A stretch of 64,000 nt of DNA from Mesostigma viride (Eukaryota > Streptophyta > Mesostigmatophyceae > Mesostigmatales > Mesostigmataceae): assembly GCA_009746045.1 (NCBI GenBank), contig RPFO01000154.1, positions 8,745,693 through 8,809,692 of the forward strand, in the 5' to 3' direction. The notes below the pieces were generated by a model. That model did not search any database. It was not told the origin of the DNA and saw only the letters and a program-made list of their open reading frames with translations. Both the position numbers and the translations under genes were made by a program. Below are positions 1 through 11,924 of this stretch, one piece after another (position 1 is the stretch's first letter; the number at the start of each line of letters is the position of its first letter).

Positions 1-915
1 TGGGCGATATGGTTCCCATGACCCTTCTCCCACGCGGCTATGCTTGCGCGGCCATGATCTTGTCCCAATAATGTATAACTATGGGGCATGATTAGGCTCA
101 CACAGGGCGCACATGGGGGAAACAGCGTTCAAAGCCATCCACAGAGCCCACACACAGACATTGACAGCCAGCCTACAGCTTCGCAAGGCACTCCCCTGAT
201 ACTACGGCTTCGCTAGGGGTTTGGCTTGCGAAGCCGTTTGGAAGCCGCAAGTAGCCTCATCCCGAAACAGATCAAACAAAACGATTCCTCCTGGAATGGG
301 CATCCCATTTCTTCATGCGTGCTCCACACTCTTCATGAGTGCCCAAAAGTCAATGCCCCTGCTTGCATGTTGCTAGGGTTAGGAACCAGGAATCAGTTAA
401 TTCATGAGTCACGCAGTCCCGTTCGGGAGCCGCGGAGCATTAACCCGGAACCAGGAAGGCCATGGGGGGTGCTCCCCTCCAGGGAGACAAGTTCACTACA
501 GCGTGTCCGCCAACTTCAGCAAGAAGTGCTGGAGGGTCCATAGAGAGGGTCCAAGTACCAGAGAAAGGGAGGGTTCAGGGGTACAGGCTACCTGGGAAAG
601 CTTTGGCCGTGTGGTCGAACCATCCCTGGCCTACTGGGCGCCTCTTCTATACCTGCGGGCACTCCCTCGTTGAAGTGCCAACTAGGGAGCTCAAAGCGAA
701 CCAGGTAATCAAACTTGTTGAGCTAACAAGGGAGCTAAAGCGCACACACTTTTACTCCCTAGTTCAAGCGTGGCTAGTTACTACGTCCCATATTGGCCCT
801 CTACTGTGGGTGGTGAACAATATTGCAAGGGGGATGGCTTCAGATAATGTTCGGGCTGTCATGGACATGGTATATATCCTGGATGGTTCTGCTGGCAAGC
901 TAGAGGCTGGGGGCA
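1..915. other. Left-edge region, no recognised gene; holds decayed copies of AP-3 beta exon 10 junction
   Basis: No exon can be assigned here with confidence. The stretch at about 497-536 is a diverged copy of the 3' end of AP-3 beta exon 10 plus its 5' splice site (original at 2570-2612). On the minus strand it still reads LQHFLLKLADTL before a stop, where the original reads LQHFFLKLADTL followed by GTAAGT. A second fragment at about 140-185 matches only the intron side of that junction. Further AP-3 beta exons must lie to the left of the window or are too short to see here. Confidence 0.5.
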
Positions 916-2392
916 GAAATGCCCTGGACACTCGACAAAAGAAAGGCCCGGGACACCCCACAAACGAAAAGCCCTGGACACTCGACAGAAGAAAAGCGAT
1001 GGTCACCCCTACAAAAAAAAGCACTGGACACTCGACAAAAGCAAAGCCCTGGACACTCGACAAAAGCAAAGCCCTGGACACTCGACAAACGAAAAGCCGT
1101 GGACACTCGACAAGAGAAAAGCCCTGGACACTCGACAAGAGAAAAGCCCTGGACACTCGACAAACGAAAAGCCCTGGACACTCGACAAGAGAAAAGCCCT
1201 GGACACTCGACAAGAGAAAAGCCCTGGACACTCGACAAGAGGAAAGCCCTGGACACTCGACAAGAGAAAAGCCCTGGACACTCGACAAGAGGAAAGCCCT
1301 GGACACTCGACAAGAGAAAAGCCCTGGACACTCGATAAACGAAAAGCCCTGGACACTCGACAAGAGGAAAGCCCTGGACACTCGACAAGAGAAAAGCGCT
1401 GGACACTCGACAAAAGCAAAGCCCTGGACACTCGACAAGAGAAAAGCCCTGGACACTCGACAAGAGAAAAGCCGTGGACACTCGACAAGAGAAAAGCGCT
1501 GGACACTCAACAAACGAAAAGCCCTGGACACTCGACAAAAGCAAAGCCCTGGACACTCGACAAGAGAAAAGCCGTGGACACTCGACAAGAGAAAAGCCCT
1601 GGACACTCGACAAACGAAAAGCCCTGGAAACTCGACAAGAGAAAAGCGCTGGACACTCGACAAGAGGAAAGCCCTGGACACTCGACAAGAGAAAAGCGCT
1701 GGACACTCGACAAACGAAAAGCGCTGGACACTCGACAAACGAAAAGCGCTGGACACTCGACAAGAGAAAAGCGCTGGACACTCGACAAGAGAAAAGCCCT
1801 GCACACTCGACAAGAGAAAAGCGCTGGACACTCGACAAGAGAAAAGCCCTGGACACTCGACAAGAGAAAAGCCCTGGACACTCGACAAGAGAAAAGCGCT
1901 GGACACTCGACAAGAGAAAAGCGCTGGACACTCGACAAGAGAAAAGCCCTGGACACTCGACTAGAGAAAAGCCCTGGACACTCGACAAGAGAAAAGCGCT
2001 GGACACTCGACAAACGAAAAGCCCTGGACACTCGACAAGAGAAAAGCGCTGGACACTCGACAAACGAAAAGCCCTGGACACTCGACAAAAGAAAAGCGCT
2101 GGACACTCGACAAGTGAAAAGCCCTGGACACTCGACAAGAGGAAAGCCCTGGACACTCGACAAGAGAAAAGCGCTGGACACTCGACTAGAGAAAAGCGCT
2201 GGACACTCGACAAGAGAAAAGCGCTGGACACTCGACAAGCGAAAAGCCCTGGACACTCGACAAGAGGAAAGCCCTGGACACTCGACAAGAGAAAAGCGCT
2301 GGACACTCGACTAGAGAAAAGCCCTGGACACTCGACAAGAGAAAAGCCCTGGACACTCGACAAGAGAAAAGCCCTGGACACTCGACACGATT
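916..2392. repeat. 25-bp minisatellite, about 59 copies
   Basis: A 25-bp unit (CTGGACACTCGACAAGAGAA plus AAGCC) is repeated head to tail without interruption. Variants are confined to a few positions (CCCT/CGCT/CCGT; AAGAG/AAACG/AAAAG/CTAGA). It lies in the AP-3 beta intron after exon 10. Because 25 is not a multiple of 3 and the unit has no stop in most frames, both strands show long spurious ORFs; none is a gene. On the minus strand (the sense strand of the host gene) each unit ends in a pyrimidine-containing stretch followed by CAG, so each resembles a weak 3' splice site. Confidence 0.97.
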
Positions 2393-2575
2393 GGAAAAAG
2401 TGGTATGCCTTGCGCTTGCCTTTGCCACATGCCATGGGTAAACTATATTAATTTCTACTGCATCCACTACTGCACATTCATTTCTACTGCCTACACTCGG
2501 CCCCCTAGCCTAGGGGAGTAACTTTCAGTTCATTTTCAGTCTAGGTTCAGAGCCCACACGCACAAGTTGACTTAC

Positions 2576-5500
2576 AGCGTGTCAGCCAGCTTTAGAAAGA
2601 AGTGCTGCAGGAACGGCCGGAAGAGGTCCTGACGAACAAGAAATGGCACATCACCAGAGAATAGACGCAATTGCGCAATGTGAGGGTACCAAAAAATTGT
2701 GCTTGGAAAGCAGGAAGGTTACTGGCACAGCGACAAGACCTGTGAGGGGACACTCGCGCAGTTATTACATTCAGCATTGCAACAGGGAATCGGGATCACT
2801 ATGATAGATAACTTTCACTGGAAAGCCCAGTTGCAAATAATGATACATAAAAGAGCTTTGCTTTTTTTCCATTCGTTCAAATTTTCACCACGCACCGGCT
2901 GCTCCGATGCAATCGCGCGCACGTTGGAGAGGACGCAGAACTGGACCTCCCTCCCTGCCTGGGGGCCCAGCAGCGCGAGCAGCGGCTGCGAGCCCATATG
3001 TGAGTTTTTTTTGGGGGGGGGGCAGATGTGCAGGTTGGGTGGTGGATGGGGGATTTTGCGGGTTGCGAGGGGGCATGTGCTTAAGTTTGAGGATGCATAT
3101 GTGGGTGGGCGCATGCAAGTGTTCATGAGCATGCCTTGGTGTTGGATAGAGCAAAAATAGGGCAGGCTAGCGTCCCCTGTTGGGCAAACTCAGAGAGTCA
3201 AGAGGCCAGCAAACTTGGCAGCCACAAGCACTAGGACCTCTTTGTCGATGAACATCTAGCGCTAAAACTTTGTGTGAGGCTATTGGGGGCCATAAAAGGA
3301 TTGGCAGTCACCATAGGTTTGGCGGTCACAATCAGCTGACGCACAAGCCCATGCGTCTCACACAGCTGCCGCCACGGGATTAAAAAGCGTCTCCAGAAAA
3401 AACTTCGACAACCTATAGCATGCCGCGACACATGCGAAGCCACGCGAACACACCCACACACAAGAGCATACCATGTCCTTAAGACGTATCATATCAATAA
3501 AGCATGACCTTTTGCTTCAATGTGCCCGGTCACTGTAACGTACCCATCACTGAAACATACCCCCACAATGGCCGGCCGCTCGGCTCTGGGCGCCGTGGTC
3601 CAGAAGAGGGCGACAGCCGACAGGACCACCTGCGATTATTGCGCCCCCCACGGGTCATCATCCAAGGCAAGGCAAGGAGAAAGAACAGGATGTGATGGTG
3701 AGGTGGCCGATGTGAGCGTCAGAGGTCATGGTCCCAGGGTTCACCATCCCAGCAGCAGTGGGGCGAGGAGACAGCACCTGGGGCAAAGGTGGGGCAACGA
3801 CAGAGGCAGCAGTCACACCGGGACAGGAGTACTCGGAAGCGTAGCATTAAACGAGATACGCTGCAGCGTTCTCTTGTTCAATAACACCTTATATGCCACT
3901 ATCTATGTAAGGTGTATGTATAGACAATGGACCAACTATCTATGTAAGGTGCATGTATAGAGGATAGACCTACCAGAGCTATCTCGCTCCGCTAGGTATG
4001 AAGCCACCGCCACCCCACTCATCCCACCCACCCCCGCGTTGGTCGAGTGCAGCAACGGCCGCGCATGCTTCAGCAGAAGCCGAAGGTCCTCCAGCGCTGC
4101 CACTGCCGCCACATGCTGCCCTGCACTTGGTGCCGGCTGCCCTGCTGCCGTCGCCACCTGCCCTGCGCTCTGCGCGGTGGTGCCACCGCTGCCATGGCTC
4201 TGTGCTGGTGGTGACCCTGCCACCTGGCCGCCCTCCCGCAGGGTCTTCACAGGGAGCTGGGAGCATGCGTAGCGCAGCAGCGCGTCCATGACCGCCACCT
4301 GACGTCACGCCCATAGCGATGAAGACCATGGACATCAGGCCGGGCCAGATGGTGCATGAAACCATGGAAATCACGCCGGGCCAGATGGTGCATGAAACCA
4401 TGGACATCACGCCGGGCCAGATGGTGCATGAAACCATGGACATCAGGCCGGGCCAGATGGTGCATGAAACCATGGACATCACGCCGGGCCAGATGGTGCA
4501 TGAAACCATGGACATCAGGCCGGGCCAGATGGTGCATGAAACCATGGACATCACGCCGGGCCAGATGGTGCATGAAACCATGGACATCACGCCGGGCCAG
4601 ATGGTGCATGAAACCATGGACATCAGGCCGGGCCAGATGGTGCATGAAACCATGGACATCAGGCCGGGCCAGATGGTGCATGAAACCATGGACATCACGC
4701 CGGGCCAGATGGTGCATGAAACCATGGACATCACGCCGGGCCAGATGGTGCATGAAACCATGGACATCAGGCCGGGCCAGATGGTGCATGAAACCATGGA
4801 CATCAGGCCGGGCCAGATGGTGCATGAAACCATGGACATCAGGCCGGGCCAGATGGTGCATGAAACCATGGACATCACGCCGGGCCAGATGGTGCATGAA
4901 ACCATGGACATCACGCCGGGCCAGATGGTGCATGAAACCATGGACATCAGGCCGGGCCAGATGGTGCATGAAACCATGGACATCACGCCGGGCCAGATGG
5001 TGCATGAAACCATGGACATCAGGCCGGGCCAGATGGTGCATGAAACCATGGACATCAGGCCGGGCCAGATGGTGCATGAAACCATGGACATCACGCCGGG
5101 CCAGATGGTGCATGAAACCATGGACATCACGCCGGGCCAGATGGTGCATGAAACCATGGACATCAGGCCGGGCCAGATGGTGCATGAAACCATGGACATC
5201 AGGCCGGGCCAGATGGTGCATGAAACCATGGACATCAGGCCGGGCCAGATGGTGCATGAAACCATGGAAATCAGGCCGGGCCAGATGGTGCATGAAACCA
5301 TGGACATCACGCCGGGCCAGATGGTGCATGAAACCATTGAGGGCCATCACGGGGGGACGAGCGAGAGTGTCGATGCAAGCGGCGCGAATAAAAAAACAGA
5401 ATTAGTAGAACGCAAGCAGCGCCGGCGCAGAATGCAGAACCGATGCTTGTAGGACAGCCAAGCCAAGGATCAAGGTTACACAAGACACGCTGTAACGCAC

Positions 5501-8500
5501 ACCTAGGACAGACAAGGTGGGAAATCCATCGCGGAATACAGAATTGGTACCGATGCGACCGGCTGCACGGCAGGGCACAGCAGTAACAGCTGGCTCGAGG
5601 GAAATCCCACCGAACGCAGACCCATACATACATGGACAGTAACGCTTCGCAAACTAGGCAACGGCCCTCACCAAGTCTCAAGACCAGACTCCTCCCAAGG
5701 GGTTCGCCATTAACTGACATTGCCTGTCGGGAAGAAACGCAAGTGGAAAGGCACATTTGCTTGTGTGTGCTGAAACACAAGTTTGCATGCAAGAGAAGGC
5801 ATGTCTGTGTACGTGGTGGAGGGTGGAGGGTGGAGGGGTGGCTGGGTGGAGGTTTGTGAGGGTGGGCGCGCTCACCTGGCCCCACCCATCCAGGTTGGGC
5901 AGCACCCGGCACAGCTTGCGGTAGTGCGCGTGCAGCAGGTCGAAACGGTCGGGGCCGATGCGCGAGAGGGAGGCCACGACGCTGCCCAGCACCTGCGCCG
6001 AGTGTTGTGGCGGGCGCAGGTGTCGTGTGGCAATCCAGTAAACATCGTAAAACCCAGAAACGCAGCGGCAGGCTCTAACCATTGCACGCCATACCATACA
6101 GTAAATAATAGTATTAAAACACCACAGTATACTATAACACCGTAGTACACTATAACGCCATAGTATGCTTTAACGTCATAGTATACTATAACGCCATAGT
6201 ATGCTATAACACCATAGTAATGATAGTATGCTATAACACCATAGTATACTATAACACCATAGTATGCTATTACACCATAGTATACTATAACACCATAGTA
6301 ATGATAGTATGCTATAACACCATAGTATACTATAACACCATAGTATACTATAACACCATAGTATACTATAACACCATAGTAATGATAGTATGCTATAACA
6401 CCATAGTATACTATAACACCATAGTATACTATAACACCATAGTATGCTTTAACACCATAGTATACTATAACACCGTAGTATGCTATAACACCGTAGTATG
6501 CTTTAACACCATAGTATGCTTTAACACCATAGTATACTATAACACCGTAGTATGCTATAACGCCATAGTATGCTATAACACCATAGTAATGATAGTATGC
6601 TATAACACCATGGTATACTATAACACCATAGTATGCTATAACACCATAGTATGCTTTAACACCATAGTATACTATAACACCGTAGTATGCTATAACACCA
6701 TAGTATGCTATAACACCATCGGCATACCCACCGAGCCCACCATGGAGTTGCACAGAGTGAGCATACTGGAGTACCGAAACATCGTGTCTGTGAATGGGTG
6801 GATGGGTGGAGATTGGCAATTAACCACACAACGTTTTCACGATCCAACCCGCTTCACACACGCAAGACCACGCGCGCACACACCATCGGGTGGTCGTCGT
6901 TCAACAGGACGCGCAGCGGGTCCTCCAGCGCCGACATCAGGGAGGGGTCCACCCTGGCCGCGTGACAAAGCCAGGAAAATCCACCGGGCGAAACAAATGA
7001 AGCCTACAGGCGGCATTGTGAGGCATCACTGGCATAGGTTTCAATATTAGGGGCAGCAACGGAGTATGCCAGCGGCCGCAACGGAATACTCAAGCCGGCT
7101 CTCAACGCAGGGTGGACGGCCCGTTGCTGTCCCACGTTGATTTCTTTCCGTGTGACAGTAGGCTCGAAGGCCTTGCTTGAGGCACTGAGGCCGCCGGTCC
7201 TCCTGACGCTGGCAAGTGACAAAAACAGCATTACACTCGTTCGCTCACAAGAATCACCAGCTTCTATGGAAAGAATAAGCAGTCTGGGCCCCCATGTGTG
7301 AGTGGTAAAGAATAATAATATTAGTCAGCATGCTGAATTAAAATATGACAGATGCAATCGCATTCGAGTAGTCAATTACCGATGACCCACGAGCACCAAC
7401 AGTGGTGTGCTTACTTGAAGGCTTTGGGTTGGTGACTAACTGACATTACACTTAGGCACAGTTAACTCAGTCCTCATTTGAAGGCGGTGGGGATGGTGAT
7501 TAATTGACATGCTAAAACTCTATTAGACTTCGGCACAGTTGACCGCGTCCTTATTAATTGACATGCTAACCTCTTTTAGACTTAGGCACAGTTGACCGCG
7601 TCCTTATTGATTGACCAGCTAACCTCTATTAGACTTAGGCACAGTTGACCGCGTCCTTATGAATTGACCAGCTAACCTCTATTAGACTTAGGCACAGTTG
7701 ACCGCGTCCTTACTTGAAGGCTTTGGGGATGGCGAGCGCAGCTGTCCTGCGGACGTAAGGCGACGGGTCCCTGGCAGAGTTGCAGATGGCGTCCACCAGC
7801 TGCCACCGTACGAGGAACAGCACAACAGACCAGGAAGATGCCAGCACAGAGATGACTCGTTCTGATTCAAACTTATGGCACGAGGATCGCAACGATGATC
7901 AGCTCTAAATAAATTACTTATCTAGTGCGGCACCGACGTATCACTGCCAGTGTCCTGCATAAAAATATGTGTGATACTGCTTCTATGGATGACATCAGGT
8001 GTGCATGCCTGTGTGTAACATCTTCGTACCTGCTGGCAGTTTAACCGCCAAAGTGGGTGGGTTGCATGGATGGCGAAGAAGCTATCGAGAAAGGGGCGGA
8101 TGCAATGCCCGGCAAGAGCCATATGTAACAATAAACTTACTGCCCACATAAACAGGCGCATGATGGTGGATGGTGACACAACAGACAGCGGATAGCACAG
8201 TATGGCCTGCTGCTTTGCTAATTCACAAAACCACTTGAAGGATGGGAAGGGCCTAGGAACAAGTAGATACCATAGCGACAACATGCCACAGGACATTGCT
8301 GGCATCAAAGATGGCCTGCCAATCGACCTCCCCATCCACATGCCCATCCGGCTGCACGGCCTCCGCCACCCCACATACCCTCCACCCATCCCTTTCAATG
8401 CTTCTGCTGAGGGCTGAGGGCCTTGTGTTTGACATTCTATGTCGACGCCACTTGCGTGAAGCAACTATGGCCATCGATAAAAAGCGAAAAGAGACCATTA

Positions 8501-11500
8501 TAAATCACAACCCCACCCCCGCAAACATATATTATGGAACACGCAGTCCTTCCTCACCAAAGGCGCGAGCAGCGGCACCTGCATGTTGGACAGCCCCTTG
8601 AGGGCCAGCGAGCGGAAGAAGGGGTCCGCGTGGGCCAGGTCCTGCGCCCACAGTGAACCATGCATTGGTTGACGTAGGTAAGGTGGAGTGGTAAGCGAGG
8701 GGGAGAGGAAGAAGGGGTCCGCATGGGCCAGGTCCTGCGCCCACAGTGAACCATGCATTGGTTGACGTAGGTAAGGTGGAGTGGTAAGCGAGGGGGAGAG
8801 GAAGAAGGGGTCCGCGTGGGCCAGGTCCTGCGCCCACAGTGAACCATGCATTGGTTGACGTAGGTAAGGTGGAGTGGTAAGCGAGGGGGAGAGGAAGAAG
8901 GGGTCCGCGTGGGCCAGGTCCTGCGCCCACAGTGAACCATGCATTGGTTGACGTAGGTAAGGTGGAGTGGTAAGCGAGGGGGAGAGGAAGAAGGGGTCCG
9001 CATGGGCCAGGTCCTGCGCCCACAGTGAACCATGCATTGGTTGACGTAGGTAAGGTGGAGTGGTAAGCGAGGGGGAGAGGAAGAAGGGGTCCGCATGGGC
9101 CAGGTCCTGCGCCCACAGTGAACCATGCATTGGTTGACGTAGGTAAGGTGGAGTGGTAAGCGAGGGGGAGAGGAAGAAGGGGTCCGCGTGGGCCAGGTCC
9201 TGCGCCCACAGTGAACCATGCATTGGTTGACGTAGGTAAGGTGGAGTGGTAAGCGAGGGGGAGAGGAAGAAGGGGTCCGCGTGGGCCAGGTCCTGCGCCC
9301 ACAGTGAACCATGCATTGGTTGACGTAGGTAAGGTGGAGTGGTAAGCGAGGGGAGAGGAAGAAGGGGTCCGCGTGGGCCAGGTCCTGCGCCCACAGTGAA
9401 CCATGCATTGGTTGACGTAGGTAAGGTGGAGTGGTAAGCGAGGGGGAGAGGAAGAAGGGGTCCGCATGGGCCAGGTCCTGCGCCCACAGTGAACCATGCA
9501 TTAGTTGACGTAGGTAAGGTGGAGTGGTAAGCGAGGGGGAGAGGAAGAAGGGGTCCGCGTGGGCCAGGTCCTGCGCCCACAGTGAACCATGCATTGGTTG
9601 ACGTAGGTAAGGTGGAGTGGTAAGCGAGGGGGAGAGGAAGAAGGGGTCCGCGTGGGCCAGGTCCTGCGCCCACAGTGAACCATGCATTAGTTGACGTAGG
9701 TAAGGTGGAGTGGTAAGCGAGGGGGAGAGGAAGAAGGGGTCCGCGTGGGCCAGGTCCTGCGCCCACAGTGAACCATGCATTGGTTGACGTAGGTAAGGTG
9801 GAGTGGTAAGCGAGGGGGAGAGGAAGAAGGGGTCCGCGTGGGCCAGGTCCTGCGCCCACAGTGAACCATGCATTGGTTGACGTAGGTAAGGTGGAGTGGT
9901 AAGCGAGGGGGAGAGGAAGAAGGGGTCCGCATGGGCCAGGTCCTGCGCCCACAGCAGTCACACAGCACTAGCAGAGTTGATCATTGGTGAGCCATGATCT
10001 ACATTACGTGGGAGAAATTGTTCGTTACATGCGAGACAGGTATCGCGGCGCATGCACCACCGTGGCCACACGCGCCTGAAGAATGTAGGGTAAGTCCTTG
10101 GCGGCTGGCCACCAAGGACAGCAGGGGGGAATCCCTCCCTCGCTCCCCACACCCCCACAACCCCCCCCACACCCCCACACCCACCCTTAATTGTCCCTCT
10201 GCCCCCCTCCCCAACCCCCAAACTTCCGCAGCAATGCTCCGAATACGACCACCATCCACACCGTCTGGAGCGCATTGAAAAAGACAAACCCCCTTACCCC
10301 CACTGAGCAGCAACGTCCCCCCCCCCTCCCCCCATACATAGCTTCTGCAGCGCAATGACGTGCCCACCCACCCACCCACCCACCCACCCACCCACCCACC
10401 CACCCACCCACCCACCCACCCACCCACCCACCCACCCACCCACCCACCCACCCACCCACCCACCCACCCACCCACCCACCCACCCACCCACCCACCCACC
10501 CACCCACCCACCCACCCACCCAACCACCCACCCCACCCCCCTTCTGCGGCAAGAACATTCCCTCTTTCCCCCCGTGAAAAATTACCCCCCAAGCCCCCCA
10601 CCTTCTGCAGTGCGTTAACCGCCAGCAGGGCCTCGTCCGGGTGTTGTCCCGCCAGGTGCGCCAGAATAAGCATCACCATGCGCTTGACATGGACGTCACC
10701 GTCTGCCACGCACTTGACCACGTCGGGGAAAAGGAGGGAGATGTCTAGCCGCGCCGCAAACAGCTGTGGACGCCAGAATACATTTTGAATGGATTTTCGA
10801 CAAGGAATTTTTAGAGGAAATTGGAACTAGGCAAGGGGCGTTGGACACAGGAAGTTTGTACAAAGGATGTTAACAAGGGATTCTGCACGAAGCACCTTTT
10901 GTATAAGGCAACAGGGCAGAGCAAGGAGAAGGCACTGACCGAGATATTTTAGTGCACACGATCTAGTTTAATTTGACCTGATTATAACCCTGGAAAATTT
11001 ATGAGAGCTCGATTTACACCACACTAAAATAGCCGGGCAGGCTGTCTGGCTAGTTGCCACAACCACATGCACCAGCATATGTCTGACGGTCTACTGCGCA
11101 GGGGGGAGTGGTGCAGGACGACAGCGTGATGGGATGTGGGGGGATCCGCAATTATGTGCCAAGGACTCACAAACAAGGATGCGGATAAAGCGGGGCAGCG
11201 GGGGATGTGGCAGTTCAAGTGTAGCTTAGGGCAGGTAATACAGTGAAGCCTTGGAAATTCAATGAGCCAGCAAGAAAGAAAGCCAAGGGAGGCGGGGTGG
11301 AGAAGGGCCTCGTCAGGTTGCAATTGGCTGAAACCATGCGCGCGGGACTTGGCACAGGGGCTGTGACCGGGGGCTGAAACAGGGGGCTGAAACAGGGGAT
11401 GATCCACAGCAGCAGGGATAAGGGCCTCTGTACTGCGATACGGACAATCTGAGCAAATGCGATCATACAAACAGCATGCAGGGCACGCAACTGTACACTG

Positions 11501-11924
11501 AGGATAGGGTAGATGAGCACTCAAGCTCCCATGCTACTGCACGTGCCTAAATTCCACCGAAAGCGGTTGCAGAGTGGCAACAATAGAATGAAACTAGACT
11601 CTACCGGCTGTACGTGCTGCACCCACTGCCCAATCAATAAATAAGCGGCACAGCGTATAATTTTTGTGTTTGGCGGTGTGCTCGATTTATCTGTTAAATC
11701 ACCTCACGGGCGTCGATCCTTCGATTAATAGGCGGGATTTATTGTTAGACGGGCAATATCCTTACCGCGACCACGCGTTTCATGGCACGCAGCTTGTCTC
11801 CCAGATTTGCCGCCGGGCCATTTAGGAGAGTCCTCGTTTCGTCGATGTTTAGGACATCCTCGTCGAAATATTGCGAGCAGTATCCTCCCATTTGAGAGGA
11901 CAACGCCGTGACAGGTGAAGCCAT
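2576..11924 (-). CDS. AP3B: AP-3 adaptor complex subunit beta (beta-3 adaptin), 5' ten exons, partial at 3' end
   Basis: Large subunit of the AP-3 coat, which sorts membrane cargo from endosome/TGN to lysosome or vacuole. Exons (minus): 11924-11766, 10763-10602, 8641-8558, 7799-7714, 6953-6884, 5992-5876, 4298-4032, 3629-3561, 2985-2896, 2628-2576. All have GT-AG borders and compatible phases, giving about 385 codons of adaptin-N HEAT-type helices. Family-like signatures, in order: LRAMKRVVA, LLFPDVVKCVADGD, DEALLAVNALQK, SARDPSPYVRRTAA, LLNDDHPM, HYRKLCRVLPNLDGWGQ, LRLLLKHARPLL, VVLSAVALFWTTAPRAE, REVQFCVLSNVRAIASE. The WGQ motif and the order fit AP-3 beta better than AP-1/2/4 beta. Exon 7 carries a Gly/Pro/Ala-rich linker of about 45 residues. 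The ATG at 11924 (context gaaATGG) opens a 53-codon exon. The hinge and ear are not found in the window. Introns are long and repeat-filled. Confidence 0.9.
4315..5345. repeat. 36-bp minisatellite, about 28 copies, in AP-3 beta intron 6
   Basis: The 36-bp unit includes CATGAAACCATGGACATCAC and CCGGGCCAGATGGTG. Copies are almost identical. Nearly all variation is one binary site (TCAC-GCC or TCAG-GCC), plus a rare GACATC/GAAATC change. Since 36 is a multiple of 3, five frames stay open and give false 350-450 aa ORFs on both strands. The array stops about 15 bp before the exon 7 acceptor at 4299-4300. Confidence 0.97.
6119..6716. repeat. 18-bp AT-rich minisatellite in AP-3 beta intron 5
   Basis: The unit is about 18 bp, CTATAACACCATAGTATG with A/G, C/T and G/A variants, and occasional inserted TAATGATAG blocks at recurring spacing. 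Neighbouring TATAGTAT/ATACTATA segments make it locally self-complementary. The long apparent ORFs (Tyr/Val-rich) on both strands come from the repeat. Confidence 0.95.
7405..7712. repeat. Tandem copies of AP-3 beta exon 4 end plus 5' splice site (intron 4)
   Basis: About four units of 50-55 bp contain TTAGGCACAGTTGACCGCGT followed by CCTTA. This is the intron side of the exon 4 donor at 7713-7712. Two older copies at about 7410-7430 and 7478-7500 also include the exon side (TTGAAGGCTTTGG and TTGAAGGCGGTGGGGAT), so exon sequence plus donor was duplicated into the intron. Confidence 0.8.
8614..9958 (-). repeat. 93-bp tandem array duplicating the AP-3 beta exon 3 3' splice site, 15 copies of the acceptor
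   Basis: The unit is 93 bp. On the minus strand each unit ends ...GTGGGCGCAG and then begins GACCTGGCCCAYGCGGACCC plus CTTCTTC, which is the acceptor and first 27 bases of exon 3. Only the copy nearest exon 3 (acceptor at 8643-8642) runs on into coding sequence (CGCTCGCTGGCC). There are 14 full periods between 8621 and 9922; the spacing is 14x93 minus 1 because one unit near 9350 has lost a G. As 93 = 3x31 the units stay open in frame with exon 3 up to that deletion. Confidence 0.96.
10357..10535. repeat. (CCCA)n tetranucleotide tract in AP-3 beta intron 2
   Basis: An almost perfect CCCA run of about 175 bp, TGGG on the transcribed sense. Both sides carry diverged copies of the exon 2 end: CTTCTGCAGCGCAATGAC at 10342-10359 and CTTCTGCGGCAAGAAC at 10541-10556, compared with CTTCTGCAGTGCGTTAAC at the true exon end (10602). 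Confidence 0.95.

Noticed and set aside
462-2435. Long ORFs on both strands (up to 511 codons)
   Set aside because: They are read-throughs of the 25-bp minisatellite; every frame gives the same periodic peptide and no domain.
4001-4031. Extension of AP-3 beta exon 7 into GGMSGVAVASYLAERD
   Set aside because: Ending the exon at 4032 with the GTGGGT donor joins NAG to VVLSAVALFW in phase, which fits the family much better.
3979-5452. ORFs of 350-450 codons on both strands with 12-residue repeats
   Set aside because: Produced by the 36-bp array (a multiple of 3). Only 4298-4032 on the minus strand is a real AP-3 beta exon.
8498-9961. 487-codon minus-strand ORF with 31-residue repeats as a gene
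   Set aside because: It is intron 2 of AP-3 beta read through the 93-bp array; only the end (8641-8558) is exon.
10357-10535. (CCCA)n tract as telomeric sequence
   Set aside because: No match to TTAGGG/TTTAGGG-type telomeres and it lies inside an intron.
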